The position numbers and the translations under genes are program-made. A DNA stretch of 64,000 nt, taken from positions 272,293 through 336,292 of the forward strand of contig NZ_JAMTCH010000007.1 in assembly GCF_024171735.1 (NCBI RefSeq), in the 5' to 3' direction. Below the pieces are notes generated by a model. That model ran no database searches. It was given only the letters and a program-made list of their open reading frames with translations, and had not been told where the DNA came from. Origin of the DNA: Prauserella alba. GTDB lineage: Bacteria; Actinomycetota; Actinomycetes; Mycobacteriales; Pseudonocardiaceae. This document shows, one piece after another, positions 8,258 through 17,213 of this stretch (the stretch's first letter is position 1; each line of letters begins with the position of its first letter).

Positions 8258-9199
8258 ATGACACCCGGATCAGAGGCTTCGTGGCCGACCGGGCCGTCGA
8301 CAACCGGCGTTCCCTCACCCCGGGCAGGGGCGCAGGCGCCGGATCCGTCCGACGACAAGGGCCCCACGGCACGGCGCATGATCCTCGGCTCCCAGCTGCG
8401 CAGGTTGCGTGAGGCGGCGGAGCTGTCCCGCGCCGAGGCCGGGTACCACATCCGCGCGTCCGAATCGAAGATCAGCCGGCTCGAACTGGGCCGCGTCAAG
8501 TTCAAGGGCCGTGACGTCGAAGACCTGCTCACGCTGTACGGCGTGCAGGACGAGACGCAGCGTTTGACCTTCCTGGACCTGGTGGAGCAGTCCTCGCAGC
8601 CGGGCTGGTGGCAGAAGTTCAACGACTACATGCCGCGGTGGTTCGACGACTACGTCGGGCTCGAAGAGGCCGCGGCGCGGATCCAGACCTACGAGCTGCA
8701 GTTCTTCCCCGGTCTGCTGCAGACCAGGGAGTACGCGCGGGCGATCATGACGCACGGCCTGCCGGAGCACGCCTCTGAGGCGGCCGATGCGCGCGTGCGG
8801 CTGCGGATGCGCAGGCAACGGCTGTTGTTCCGGCCGGACGCGCCGAAACTGTGGGCCGTGATCGACGAGTCGGTGCTGTACCGGCCGATCGGCGGCCGCG
8901 ACGTCCACCGCGCGCAGCTCGATCAGGTGCTCGAACTGACCTCGATGCCGCACATCACCGTGCAGGTCGTGCCGTACGAGCGCAGCGGCTACGCCGCCGA
9001 GGGGTCGTTCACGCTGCTGCGGTTCTCCGAGCCGGAGCTGCCGAACATCGGCTATGTCGAGCACATCGCCGCGGGTGTCTATCTCGACCGGGCCGACGAC
9101 GTCGAGCTCATCGGCCGTGCCCTCGACCGGTTGGCCGTCGACGCCGAGACACCGGATCGCTCGCGGCAGATGATGCTCAAGGCTCGCGCCGACAGCTGA
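8258..9199 (+). CDS. XRE-family regulator with DUF5753 effector domain
   Basis: 313 aa from the ATG at MTPGSEASW. A helix-turn-helix of the XRE type lies at about residues 43-95 (LGSQLRRLREAAELSRAEAG...SKISRLELG). The rest is a DUF5753 domain (FFPGLLQTREYARAI, VLYRPIGG, VQVVPYERSGYAAEGSFTLLRF). Such regulators are typically paired with a small DUF397 protein that acts with them, as in the WhiJ-like families of Streptomyces; the DUF397 gene here is 493 bp downstream. The palindrome pair at 9588-9651 is a natural candidate for its binding site. Confidence 0.9.
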   Translation: MTPGSEASWPTGPSTTGVPSPRAGAQAPDPSDDKGPTARRMILGSQLRRLREAAELSRAEAGYHIRASESKISRLELGRVKFKGRDVEDLLTLYGVQDETQRLTFLDLVEQSSQPGWWQKFNDYMPRWFDDYVGLEEAAARIQTYELQFFPGLLQTREYARAIMTHGLPEHASEAADARVRLRMRRQRLLFRPDAPKLWAVIDESVLYRPIGGRDVHRAQLDQVLELTSMPHITVQVVPYERSGYAAEGSFTLLRFSEPELPNIGYVEHIAAGVYLDRADDVELIGRALDRLAVDAETPDRSRQMMLKARADS

Positions 9200-9318
9200 C
9201 TTCGCGCGGCTGACTCCGCACGCGGGGGCACATGCGTGCCGGCTCGTCGAGGTCTCGGTGGCCTGCGCGACTGCCGAGTCTCATGCCGGGCTCGCCTGCA
9301 GGTCGGTCCTCCGGTGAC

Positions 9319-9369
9319 CGAGACCCACGTGACGCCGAGACCCACGGGATACCGGGACCCCCGTGACGC
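9319..9369 (+). repeat. 17-bp tandem repeat, three copies
   Basis: Three consecutive 17-bp units start at 9319, 9336 and 9353, each beginning CGAGACCCACG or CGGGACCCCCG. Copies 1 and 2 share the first 11 bp exactly; copies 1 and 3 share the last seven (GTGACGC preceded by C). The array is intergenic. Confidence 0.75.
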
Positions 9370-9587
9370 CGAGCGACGTTCAGTTACGTTCCGTTGCCTT
9401 TCGCCGGGAAGAGTGAAACTCGGGCAGGTGTACGCATTGCGTTCACCCGCTCGCCGATAAAGATCAACCGCTCGTCGCAATCATGATCCCGTTCATCGAC
9501 GCCGAGTAGTCGCGGCCCGTGTCAAGCCGGCTCTGACCTGCGGTTTATCCGCTGCGTTGCATTCGGGTGAAGAGCATCACGGGCTTT

Positions 9588-9651
9588 TGCACGTGCATTC
9601 ACACGCGCACTAACGCGTGCTAACTTCGGTGCACACGTCAATGCACGTGCA
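9588..9651 (+). promoter_or_regulatory. Pair of identical palindromes upstream of the DUF397 gene
   Basis: The perfect 10-bp palindrome TGCACGTGCA occurs at 9588-9597 and again at 9642-9651, 54 bp apart, close to five helical turns. Between them are two CTAAC half-repeats spaced 11 bp. The second palindrome is 41 bp before the DUF397 ATG. This looks like a dimer-of-dimers operator, most economically for the XRE regulator at 8258-9199. Confidence 0.5.
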
Positions 9652-9692
9652 GATGCATCCTCCAAAGGTTGAAAGTCGGGAAGGTGAGGATC

Positions 9693-9929
9693 ATGCAGCG
9701 GATCGAGAACGGCGTCTCGTCGGAGCTGCTCACCGGCGCGCAGTGGCGCAAGAGCCGGTACAGCGGCGCGATGGGCAACTGCGTCGAGGTGGCACCTCTC
9801 GGCGGCGGTGACGTCGCCATGCGGAACTCCCGTGATCCTCAGGGTCCGGCTCTCGTCTACACCCGCGCGGAGATCGAGGCCTTCGTCGCTGGCGTGAAGG
9901 ACGGCGAGTTCGATGACATGCTCGCCTGA
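9693..9929 (+). CDS. DUF397 domain protein
   Basis: 78 aa from the ATG at MQRIENGVSS, which follows a GGTGAGG ribosome-binding site. The family pattern is complete: W(R)KSRYSG, NCVEVA, VAMRNSRDP and the C-terminal helix FVAGVKDGEFD. DUF397 proteins are small partners of XRE-DUF5753 regulators and in Streptomyces are linked to developmental control. The stop overlaps the start of the next gene by 17 bp, so the two are probably translated together. Confidence 0.92.
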   Translation: MQRIENGVSSELLTGAQWRKSRYSGAMGNCVEVAPLGGGDVAMRNSRDPQGPALVYTRAEIEAFVAGVKDGEFDDMLA

Positions 9930-10305
9930 ACTTGCTCCCAGCGAGGTCGAGGCCACTCTCGGCAGGCTGATCGCCGAGGGCTACCGCTTCGTGCACCCGC
10001 GTGACGCCGACGGTGATCTCGTGACCGTCGTCGGTGTGCGGATGCACGAGACCGTGGTCGACGTCGTCCGGCTCGACGCCGAGGACGACGTCACCGCCAC
10101 GCGGATGCCCTACGACGAGCCGAACATCCTGGAGCCCAAGCAGGTGCTGTGGCAGCGCAACGGCGGCATGGCAAACGTCGTCGACGCGCTGCTGGGGCTG
10201 GCGGACGACGAGTTCTCAGAACCCGCCGCGCCGCTCCGAACCGGCAAGGGCTGCTGGGTGCCGAACGGATCCGGCCGCGCGAAGTGGCTGCAGGCCACGG
10301 CCTGA
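9913..10305 (+). CDS. Conserved hypothetical protein coupled to DUF397
   Basis: 130 aa. It starts inside the end of the DUF397 gene, which argues for co-expression. The sequence is acidic in the middle and contains FVHPRDADGDLVTVVGVRMHETVVDVV and a Trp/Lys-containing end (GCWVPNGSGRAKWLQATA). No signal peptide, membrane segment or known catalytic motif is seen, and I do not recognise the family. Codon use fits a real gene. A role linked to the XRE/DUF397 system is inferred from position only. Confidence 0.6.
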   Translation: MTCSPELAPSEVEATLGRLIAEGYRFVHPRDADGDLVTVVGVRMHETVVDVVRLDAEDDVTATRMPYDEPNILEPKQVLWQRNGGMANVVDALLGLADDEFSEPAAPLRTGKGCWVPNGSGRAKWLQATA

Positions 10306-10350
10306 CCCCGCACCGAACCGACAACTCGATACGAGAAAGTCAACCCGGAC

Positions 10351-10385
10351 GCGGGGCTTCGGACGCGACACGACGCGAGCCCCGC
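10351..10385 (+). terminator. Hairpin after the DUF397 unit
   Basis: GCGGGGCT (10351-10358) pairs perfectly with AGCCCCGC (10378-10385) across a 19-nt loop and is followed by TTCTC. It lies 46 bp after the stop of the gene ending at 10305 and may terminate that transcript. Confidence 0.35.
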
Positions 10386-10499
10386 TTCTCGACACGGCAG
10401 GTTCCCCGCCGTGTCCCCAGGTCGGCGCTCAGACCGCGGTGGCGCAGTGCACCTCCCCCCTCGTCGCTGTGACGCCCGGTCTGAGCGCCATCTCACCCC

Positions 10500-10541
10500 G
10501 AACGGGCCGCCTCCGCGGACTAGAGTGGAGGCGGCCCGTTC
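10500..10541 (+). promoter_or_regulatory. Perfect 15-bp stem-loop in the purF leader
   Basis: GAACGGGCCGCCTCC (10500-10514) and its exact complement (10527-10541) flank a 12-nt loop. The hairpin ends 22 bp before the purF GTG and is followed by TCTCGTCCTCAGGGGAG, the last bases forming the ribosome-binding site. The loop contains TAGAGT, which could also be a -10 hexamer. It could be an attenuator, an upstream terminator or an mRNA-stabilising element. Confidence 0.55.
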
Positions 10542-10563
10542 TCGTCCTCAGGGGAGCCCCTCG

Positions 10564-12126
10564 GTGCACAACGACAGGCACGACAACCTGCTCGGCGACC
10601 ACCACGAACCATCGCCGGCGTCGGTCACCGACCCCGACGGCCAACTCGAGACCGAACCCCGCGAGGAATGCGGCGTTTTCGGCGTGTGGGCACCGGGCGA
10701 GGACGTCGCCAAGCTGACCTACTACGGGCTCTACGCGTTGCAGCACCGTGGCCAGGAGGCGGCGGGGATTTCCGCGGGCGACGGTCGCCACGTGGTCGTG
10801 TTCAAGGACCTCGGTCTCGTCAGCCAGGTGTTCGACGAGAAGTCGCTGTCGTCGTTGCAGGGACACGTTGCCGTCGGGCACTGCCGTTATTCCACGACGG
10901 GTGGCGGCAGCTGGGAGAACGCCCAGCCGACGTTCCGCACCACCGGCGCGGGCAGCGGCATCGCGCTCGGCCACAACGGCAACCTCGTCAACACCCACGA
11001 ACTGCACGAGCGAGCCCGCGAACTCGGCGTCGTCAGCAAGAACGGCGCCACCACCGACTCGGACCTGATCTGCGGGCTGCTCGCCGCGACCGCGGCCGAC
11101 AGGGGTATCGAGGCGGCGGCCGCCGAGCTGCTGCCCTCGCTGCGCGGCGCGTTCTGCCTGACGTTCTCCGACGAGTCGACGCTGTACGCCGCGCGGGACC
11201 CGCAGGGATTCCGCCCGCTCGTGCTCGGCCGCCTCGAACGTGGCTGGGTGGCCGCGAGTGAGACCGCGGCGCTCGACATCGTCGGCGCATCGTTCGTCAG
11301 GGAGGTCGAGCCGGGCGAGCTCATCGCGATCGACGCCGACGGCATCCGCTCCACCCGGTTCGCCAACCCGGAGCCGAAGGGCTGCATCTTCGAGTACGTC
11401 TACCTGGCCCGGCCGGACACGACGATCTCCGGCCGCAGCGTGCACGCCACACGGGTCGACATCGGCCGCAGGCTCGCCGACGAGTACCCGGCCGACGCCG
11501 ACCTGGTCATCCCCGTGCCCGAGTCGGGCACGCCCGCCGCGATCGGCTACGCGCAGGCTTCCGGCATCCCGTACGGACAGGGCCTGGTCAAGAACAGCTA
11601 CGTCGGGCGCACGTTCATCCAGCCGTCGCAGACGATCCGCCAGCTCGGCATCCGGTTGAAGCTGAATCCGCTGCGCGACGTGATCCGCGGCAAGCGCCTC
11701 GTCGTGGTCGACGATTCGATCGTGCGCGGGAACACGCAGCGGGCGCTGGTGCGGATGCTGCGCGAGTCCGGCGCGGTCGAGGTTCACGTGCGGATCGCGT
11801 CGCCACCCGTGCGCTGGCCGTGCTTCTACGGGATCGACTTCGCCTCGCGCGCCGAGCTCGTCGCCAACGGCGCCGACCTCGACGGGATCCGCCGTGCCAT
11901 CGGAGCCGATTCGCTCGGCTACGCGTCCGTGGACTCGCTCGTCGCGGCGGCCGAACAGCCGCGCAACCGGGTGTGCGCGGCGTGTTTCGACGGCGAGTAC
12001 CCCGTGGAGCTGCCCGACGAGGCGGTCATCGGCAAGCACATGCTGGAGAACCTCGGCGGGGCATCGCAGGAACTGCCCGTCGTGGAAGCGGGGTACGGTG
12101 CCGAGGACGCCGTCGGGCGTCCGTAG
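10564..12126 (+). CDS. purF: Amidophosphoribosyltransferase
   Basis: 520 aa from the GTG following AGGGGAG; an upstream ATG in frame at 10411 would add a basic leader across the hairpin and is rejected. It catalyses the first committed step of purine synthesis, PRPP plus glutamine to phosphoribosylamine. The class II glutamine amidotransferase nucleophile is Cys36 in EECGVFG, so residues 1-35 form the propeptide. Further motifs are LQHRGQEAAGI, GHCRYSTTGG and GHNGNLVN. The PRPP-binding loop is VVVDDSIVRGNT. purM follows 101 bp downstream, as in mycobacteria (Rv0808-Rv0809). End product feedback by purine nucleotides is family knowledge. Confidence 0.97.
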   Translation: MHNDRHDNLLGDHHEPSPASVTDPDGQLETEPREECGVFGVWAPGEDVAKLTYYGLYALQHRGQEAAGISAGDGRHVVVFKDLGLVSQVFDEKSLSSLQGHVAVGHCRYSTTGGGSWENAQPTFRTTGAGSGIALGHNGNLVNTHELHERARELGVVSKNGATTDSDLICGLLAATAADRGIEAAAAELLPSLRGAFCLTFSDESTLYAARDPQGFRPLVLGRLERGWVAASETAALDIVGASFVREVEPGELIAIDADGIRSTRFANPEPKGCIFEYVYLARPDTTISGRSVHATRVDIGRRLADEYPADADLVIPVPESGTPAAIGYAQASGIPYGQGLVKNSYVGRTFIQPSQTIRQLGIRLKLNPLRDVIRGKRLVVVDDSIVRGNTQRALVRMLRESGAVEVHVRIASPPVRWPCFYGIDFASRAELVANGADLDGIRRAIGADSLGYASVDSLVAAAEQPRNRVCAACFDGEYPVELPDEAVIGKHMLENLGGASQELPVVEAGYGAEDAVGRP

Positions 12127-12130
12127 CTTT

Positions 12131-12186
12131 GTGCCCCAAGGGCACCCTGGTTGCATTCAGTGCGACCAATGTGCCCCTGGGGGCAC
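12131..12186. repeat. Palindromic intergenic repeat, copy 1 (purF-purM)
   Basis: A 56-bp element made of three palindromes: GTGCCC-CAA-GGGCAC, a central TGGTTGC...GCGACCA stem, and GTGCCCC-TG-GGGGCAC. The whole is also roughly palindromic end to end. Two relatives occur at 18117-18173 and 21923-21979. This copy lies between two co-directional genes, where it could form a stem-loop in the purF-purM mRNA. Confidence 0.85.
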
Positions 12187-12227
12187 CCCCGTGCCGCAGT
12201 AATGCCGAGTGAGGAGTCCGCGTTCCG

Positions 12228-13343
<1,116 letters not shown>

Positions 13344-13387
13344 CCGCCGTCGAACTCGCTCGACAGATCCCGGTAGGGCAGGTCATC

Positions 13388-13822
13388 GTGGCCGACGTGA
13401 ACGAACTGCGGGTGAAGCCGAACTTCGTCGTCCCCGAGGGGGAACTGTCGGAGCGGTTCTCGCGCGCCTCCGGCCCGGGTGGTCAGGGCGTGAACACGAC
13501 GTCCTCACGCGTGGAATTGTCGTTCGACGTGGCGCGGTCGGCCGCCGTACCGGAGTCGTTGCGGTCACGGCTGTTGGCCCGGCTGGATCGACGCCTCAGC
13601 GACGGCGTGCTCACGGTCGTGGCCGCCGAGCACCGGGAACAGCTCCGCAACCGAGAAGCCGCCCGGCAGCGGTTGGCCACCGTGCTGCGCGAGGCGGCCG
13701 CACCGCCGCCGAAGAAGCGCAAGCCCACGAAACCGACGCGGGGCTCGCAGGAACGGCGGATCGCAGCGAAGAAGCGTCGTTCGGACATCAAGCGGGGCCG
13801 CCGCGCCCGCAACGACGACTGA
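13388..13822 (+). CDS. arfB: Ribosome-rescue peptidyl-tRNA hydrolase ArfB
   Basis: 144 aa from the GTG at VADVNELRVKPNFVV. It carries the release-factor GGQ motif in SGPGGQGVNTTSSRVEL and ends in a highly basic tail (PPPKKRKPTKPTRGSQERR...KRGRRARNDD). That tail is the element that enters the empty mRNA channel of stalled ribosomes, so ArfB releases nascent chains without a stop codon. Length agrees with E. coli ArfB (about 140 aa). The gene lies 44 bp after purM. Its 3' part is overlapped by the open frame of the VanZ-like gene on the other strand. Confidence 0.93.
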   Translation: MADVNELRVKPNFVVPEGELSERFSRASGPGGQGVNTTSSRVELSFDVARSAAVPESLRSRLLARLDRRLSDGVLTVVAAEHREQLRNREAARQRLATVLREAAAPPPKKRKPTKPTRGSQERRIAAKKRRSDIKRGRRARNDD

Positions 13823-14448
13823 GCGTCCGCCACATCCGGCGCTGTCAGTCCCGCGTGCCCGCCCGTGGGAGCGCGGCGTGGTGTTCGGGACGACGTTCGT
13901 CCCCGAATCCGCAACCCGGGCGGGAGCAGCGCGGGGTCGGAGTGCGTGAGCCACGTGGCGACGGTCGCGCCGGCCATGGCACCGGCGGTGTTCACCAGGA
14001 CGTCGTCGACGGAGGCGACGCGCCCGATGGCGGCGACGTACTGCATCAACTCGATGCCGCAGGACGCGGCGAACGCCGACACGGTGGCGCGGCGGGTGCT
14101 GCGCCACCACGCCCACCGCAGCGGCAGCAGCATCGCCGGCGGCAACAGCAGGCAGAGGTTCGCGGCGAACTGCCAGGCCGCCTCCTCGTCGGCTGTCACA
14201 GGAAGAAGATCCGTGCCGGGCAGCAAGTGCACCCGGCCATCACCGGCCGTCGGCACCGCGACCAGCAGCAGGATCCAGCCGATCACGAGGCAGAACGCCG
14301 TGTCGAGGCTCGCCGTCGTGACGGCCCGTCGCACCGGGAGCCGCTTGCGCCTGCGAGAGATGAGCATCAGCCACGCCGCCGACGCCGGAATCAACATCGT
14401 CACACCGACGGGAATGAGCCGGCCGAAATGGTGCAGCAAGAATTCCAC
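13483..14448 (-). CDS. VanZ-like integral membrane protein
   Basis: The GTG at 14448 follows an AAGGGGG site. The recognisable VanZ-type domain covers roughly the first 165 residues: hydrophobic segments with FCLVIGWILLLVAVP, NLCLLLPPAMLLPL and the typical late block GIELMQYVAAIGRVASVDDVLVNTAGAMAG. The founding VanZ gives low-level teicoplanin resistance; most relatives have unknown envelope roles. The frame does not stop after the domain but continues as an Arg-rich sequence to 13483, antisense to arfB for 340 bp. That tail is probably not under selection, or a frameshift has removed an earlier stop. Confidence 0.72.
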   Translation of the reverse strand: MEFLLHHFGRLIPVGVTMLIPASAAWLMLISRRRKRLPVRRAVTTASLDTAFCLVIGWILLLVAVPTAGDGRVHLLPGTDLLPVTADEEAAWQFAANLCLLLPPAMLLPLRWAWWRSTRRATVSAFAASCGIELMQYVAAIGRVASVDDVLVNTAGAMAGATVATWLTHSDPALLPPGLRIRGRTSSRTPRRAPTGGHAGLTAPDVADAQSSLRARRPRLMSERRFFAAIRRSCEPRVGFVGLRFFGGGAAASRSTVANRCRAASRLRSCSRCSAATTVSTPSLRRRSSRANSRDRNDSGTAADRATSNDNSTREDVVFTP

Positions 14449-14875
14449 GCAGCGGACCCCCTTGCGTTTCGTGCGCCCGGAGAAGAATCGCAAATGTCCT
14501 GCGCGGGTGCACACCGGAGATCGCCGTGACGTTTCCGAAGTTGCTCGGCCGTCGGTTTCAGTGGTATCAGCGCCGGGTTTTCGCCCGTTTTCGGGGGCCT
14601 GTTTCCGTTGTTCTTCCCCGGTGTTAACAGGGCGTTCCATCAGGAGAATCCCCTGACATGGCAGACCCTCCGTTCGTAGGTGGTCCGGTAGGGCGAATTC
14701 GCGGAGGTGCTTTTCCCGGAGTTTCGGGGTCGCGGTCGACTTCCCGCTTCCGGTGGCGACCGGAATGTCCCAAAAAGGGGGTTCACTCTCGACACAAGGC
14801 AGCTCCCGTCGGGGTTTCCCGATTCACGCGTTCGGGAATTCGGTGCTGCCGTGGCGGGTTCGGTGGAGCGGGTTT
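14449..14875. other. 427-bp intergenic region
   Basis: No supported gene. Base composition is lower in GC than the flanks. A 73-codon plus-strand frame (14658-14879) is open but has basic, Cys/Phe-rich composition without family features, and it ends at the stop of the oxidoreductase on the opposite strand. The region must hold the VanZ-gene promoter and the 3' end of the oxidoreductase transcript. Confidence 0.4.
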
Positions 14876-15778
14876 CTAGGTGGCGCTCGGTGCTTCGGCG
14901 GCCTCGAGGCACTGGGCGAGGATCCACTGTAGGTGCGCGCCCCGTGCGGCGTTGCACTCGTGGTCCCGCACGCCCGTAGCGATGAGCGCCGCGAAGTCGT
15001 CGAGCAGCGCCGTGTACGCCTCGGCGGCGCCCCGGGCGCGCGCCAGCGTCCGCAACCCGTGCTCGCCGTACACCGTGAACTCCGCCGCGGTCGGCTGCAC
15101 CGGTACGCGGGTCGACATGCTGATCGTCGACGTCGCACCGCCGGAATGTTCGAGCACGATGTGCCACAGATCGTCGCCGGTCCGGTGGGCGGAGACGACA
15201 CCCGTGACCGGTCCCAGCGCGGCATCCATCAGATCGATCACGTGCGGCCCCACGTCCACCAGGACTCCGTCGGTGGCACGCCACCCGGCCGTGTCGTACG
15301 TGCCGCCCAGCAGCGCTCCCGACAGCCATCGCGCGGCACCGCCGGTCCAGCCGCCTGCGTCACGGATCCCCGCCAGCCACTCGCGGGTGTGCTGGGTGTA
15401 GCGCATCGTCAGCATCATCAGCGACGCCACGCCGGCCTCGTCGACGGCGGCCGCGATGCGATCGGCCGTCTCCGGGTCGCCGGCGAGCGGCTTCTCGAGG
15501 ATGACGTGCTTACCCGCCCGTGCGGCACGTTCGGCGAACTCGCCCTGCACCGACGGCGGAACCGCGAACGCCACCGCATCGACGGCGTCGAGCAACTCGT
15601 CGAACGTCCCCGCCGCCGAGCCGCCGTGCGAGTCGGCGAGTTCGGCGGCCGCCTCGGGACGCCGCGTCCACACGGCTTCGAGCTTCGTCGCCGGATGGTC
15701 CGCCAGGCCCGGTGCGTGCACGGTCCGCGCCCACGGCCCACCGCCGACCAGGCCGACCCGCAGCTGCGTGTCGTTCAT
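14876..15778 (-). CDS. Gfo/Idh/MocA family NAD(P)-dependent oxidoreductase
   Basis: 300 aa. The N-terminal Rossmann domain opens with LRVGLVGGGPWARTVHAPGL. The family signature follows in GKHVILEKPLAGDPETADRI, where the Lys of EKP is the conserved catalytic and cofactor-orienting residue. A second late motif is GVLVDVGPHVIDLMDAALG. Members oxidise or reduce sugars, inositol and related hydroxyl compounds; the substrate here is not predictable. It stands alone on its strand, about 90 bp before FadB2. Confidence 0.88.
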   Translation of the reverse strand: MNDTQLRVGLVGGGPWARTVHAPGLADHPATKLEAVWTRRPEAAAELADSHGGSAAGTFDELLDAVDAVAFAVPPSVQGEFAERAARAGKHVILEKPLAGDPETADRIAAAVDEAGVASLMMLTMRYTQHTREWLAGIRDAGGWTGGAARWLSGALLGGTYDTAGWRATDGVLVDVGPHVIDLMDAALGPVTGVVSAHRTGDDLWHIVLEHSGGATSTISMSTRVPVQPTAAEFTVYGEHGLRTLARARGAAEAYTALLDDFAALIATGVRDHECNAARGAHLQWILAQCLEAAEAPSAT

Positions 15779-15869
15779 GCCTCGCAGCGTAGGGCCCGCA
15801 ACGGCGGCACGGGCAGCCGGTGATCACTCCCGACTCGCCCCGCACCGCCCACCGGGCAGGTCGTCGGCC

Positions 15870-16730
15870 TCAGCTGTAGTCGTAGAACCCGCGGCCGGAC
15901 TTCTTGCCGAGCAGCCCGGCATCGACCATCCGCATGAGCAGCGGCGGTGCGGCGTACGTCGGCTCCTTGTACTCGTCGTACATCGAGTCCGCGATGGCCT
16001 TGATCGTGTCCAGTCCGACCATGTCCGACAGTCGCAGCGGGCCCATCGGATGGGCCGTGCCCTTCTCCATGCCCTCGTCGATGTCCTCGGCCGAGGCGAA
16101 CCCGGCCTCGTACATCCGGATCGCCGACAGCAGGTACGGCACCAGCAGCGCGTTGACGATGAAGCCGGCGCGGTCCTGGCAGTGGATCGCCGTCTTGCCG
16201 AGCGTGCCCGTGACGTGCGCCTCGGCGCGCGTCACGACGTCGTCGGCCGTACGCACCGACGCCACCAGCTCTACGAGCGCCAGGACCGGAACGGGGTTGA
16301 AGAAGTGCACGCCCACGACGTGCTCCGGCCGCTGGGTCGCCATCCCCAGCTTCATGATCGGGATGGAGGACGTGTTCGAGGCCAGGACGGCACTGTCGCT
16401 CGTCACCACCGTGTCGAGCCTGCCGAACAACTCCGTCTTGGCCTGCTCCTGTTCCAGGATGGCCTCGACGACGAAGTCACGGTCGGCGAACGCCTCGATG
16501 TCCGTGGTGAACGTCAGCCGCCCGAGCGCCGCCTCGACGTCGGCGTCGGCGATCTTGCCCGCCTTCGCCGCGCGCTGGAGCGACTTCTCGATCTTGGCCT
16601 TCCCGGCGTCCAGCGCCGACTGGCTGACCTCGTTCACCACGACGTCCAGCCCTGCCCTCGCGTGTACCTCGGCGATACCCGAGCCCATCAGGCCCGCACC
16701 GACAACACCGATCCGCTGGATTTCCGGCAC
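15870..16730 (-). CDS. fadB2: 3-hydroxybutyryl-CoA dehydrogenase
   Basis: 286 aa, strongly resembling M. tuberculosis FadB2 (Rv0468). It opens with the NAD-binding IGVVGAGLMGSGIAEVHARAG. The catalytic region is ASNTSSIPIMKLG followed by VVGVHFFNPVPVLALVELV, with the dyad His in HFFNP. The C-terminal signature reads DRAGFIVNALLVPYLLSAIRM and HPMGPLRLSDMVGLDTIK. The enzyme interconverts acetoacetyl-CoA and 3-hydroxybutyryl-CoA in fatty acid or polyester metabolism. The final KSGRGFYDYS is the usual C-terminus. Confidence 0.95.
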   Translation of the reverse strand: MPEIQRIGVVGAGLMGSGIAEVHARAGLDVVVNEVSQSALDAGKAKIEKSLQRAAKAGKIADADVEAALGRLTFTTDIEAFADRDFVVEAILEQEQAKTELFGRLDTVVTSDSAVLASNTSSIPIMKLGMATQRPEHVVGVHFFNPVPVLALVELVASVRTADDVVTRAEAHVTGTLGKTAIHCQDRAGFIVNALLVPYLLSAIRMYEAGFASAEDIDEGMEKGTAHPMGPLRLSDMVGLDTIKAIADSMYDEYKEPTYAAPPLLMRMVDAGLLGKKSGRGFYDYS

Positions 16731-16815
16731 GTTCTCTCCCTTGAGGTGTCATTGGGCACGCGGAATGCGGGGGTGGCAACCGATCCGCTCGGTGCCACCC
16801 CCGCATTCGCCTGCG

Positions 16816-17004
16816 TCATCGACGATAGTCGTCGTACCCGTCGTCGTACGGGTCTTCGTACCGCTCCTCGTCCTCATGGCCGTTCTGGTCCGAGGAGTTG
16901 CTCGACAGCTCTCGCTGAAGTGCCTCGAGGTCCGTGGTGGGAACGCTGTACTTGAGCTCCCGGGCCACTTTCGTCTGCTTGGCCTTAGCTCGGCCGCGCC
17001 CCAT
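16816..17004 (-). CDS. DUF3073 small protein (Rv0810c-type)
   Basis: 62 aa. The N-terminus MGRGRAKAKQTKVARELKY is the invariant mark of DUF3073. The remainder is hydrophilic and ends in an Asp/Glu/Tyr-rich tail (EERYEDPYDDGYDDYRR). AAGGGGG precedes the ATG. M. tuberculosis Rv0810c holds the same place near purM. The basic start and acidic end suggest nucleic acid or ribosome contact, but no function is established. Confidence 0.93.
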   Translation of the reverse strand: MGRGRAKAKQTKVARELKYSVPTTDLEALQRELSSNSSDQNGHEDEERYEDPYDDGYDDYRR

Positions 17005-17213
17005 GGCTCGACCCCCTTGCGCAGGGGCGGGGCGGCCGGGGGAAATCGGCGGCCCCGCGTCGTCTCGACAACTATTTCCTAGAGGACACCGTACCGTGTC
17101 CCCCGGGCCGGACGCGACGTGGCGCGGTGTGCGGGACGCGACACTGACGTAGATCACCCTCGGACGGGCCAGCCGATGCCCGCGCCGCCCCGGCGGCGTG
17201 CCAGGATTCCGGG

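Larger units (their letters stand above)
9200..9692 (+). other. 493-bp intergenic region with tandem repeats and palindromes
   Basis: No gene is supported here. The stretch holds three tandem copies of a 17-bp unit (9319-9369), then an AT-richer segment, then two identical 10-bp palindromes (9588-9597 and 9642-9651) just before the DUF397 gene. It likely includes the promoter of the DUF397 unit. Confidence 0.5.

Noticed and set aside
10429..12156. A 575-codon open frame antisense to purF
   Set aside because: It is the complement of a certain gene; long antisense frames are a by-product of high GC. It has no ribosome-binding site and its composition (Arg, Val, Asp, Gly, His rich) is that of a shadow.
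14658..14879. A 73-codon gene between the VanZ-like and oxidoreductase genes
   Set aside because: Composition is basic and Cys/Phe-rich, without similarity to anything recognised, and no ribosome-binding site of proper strength is present. It could be part of a repeated intergenic element, but only one copy is in this window.
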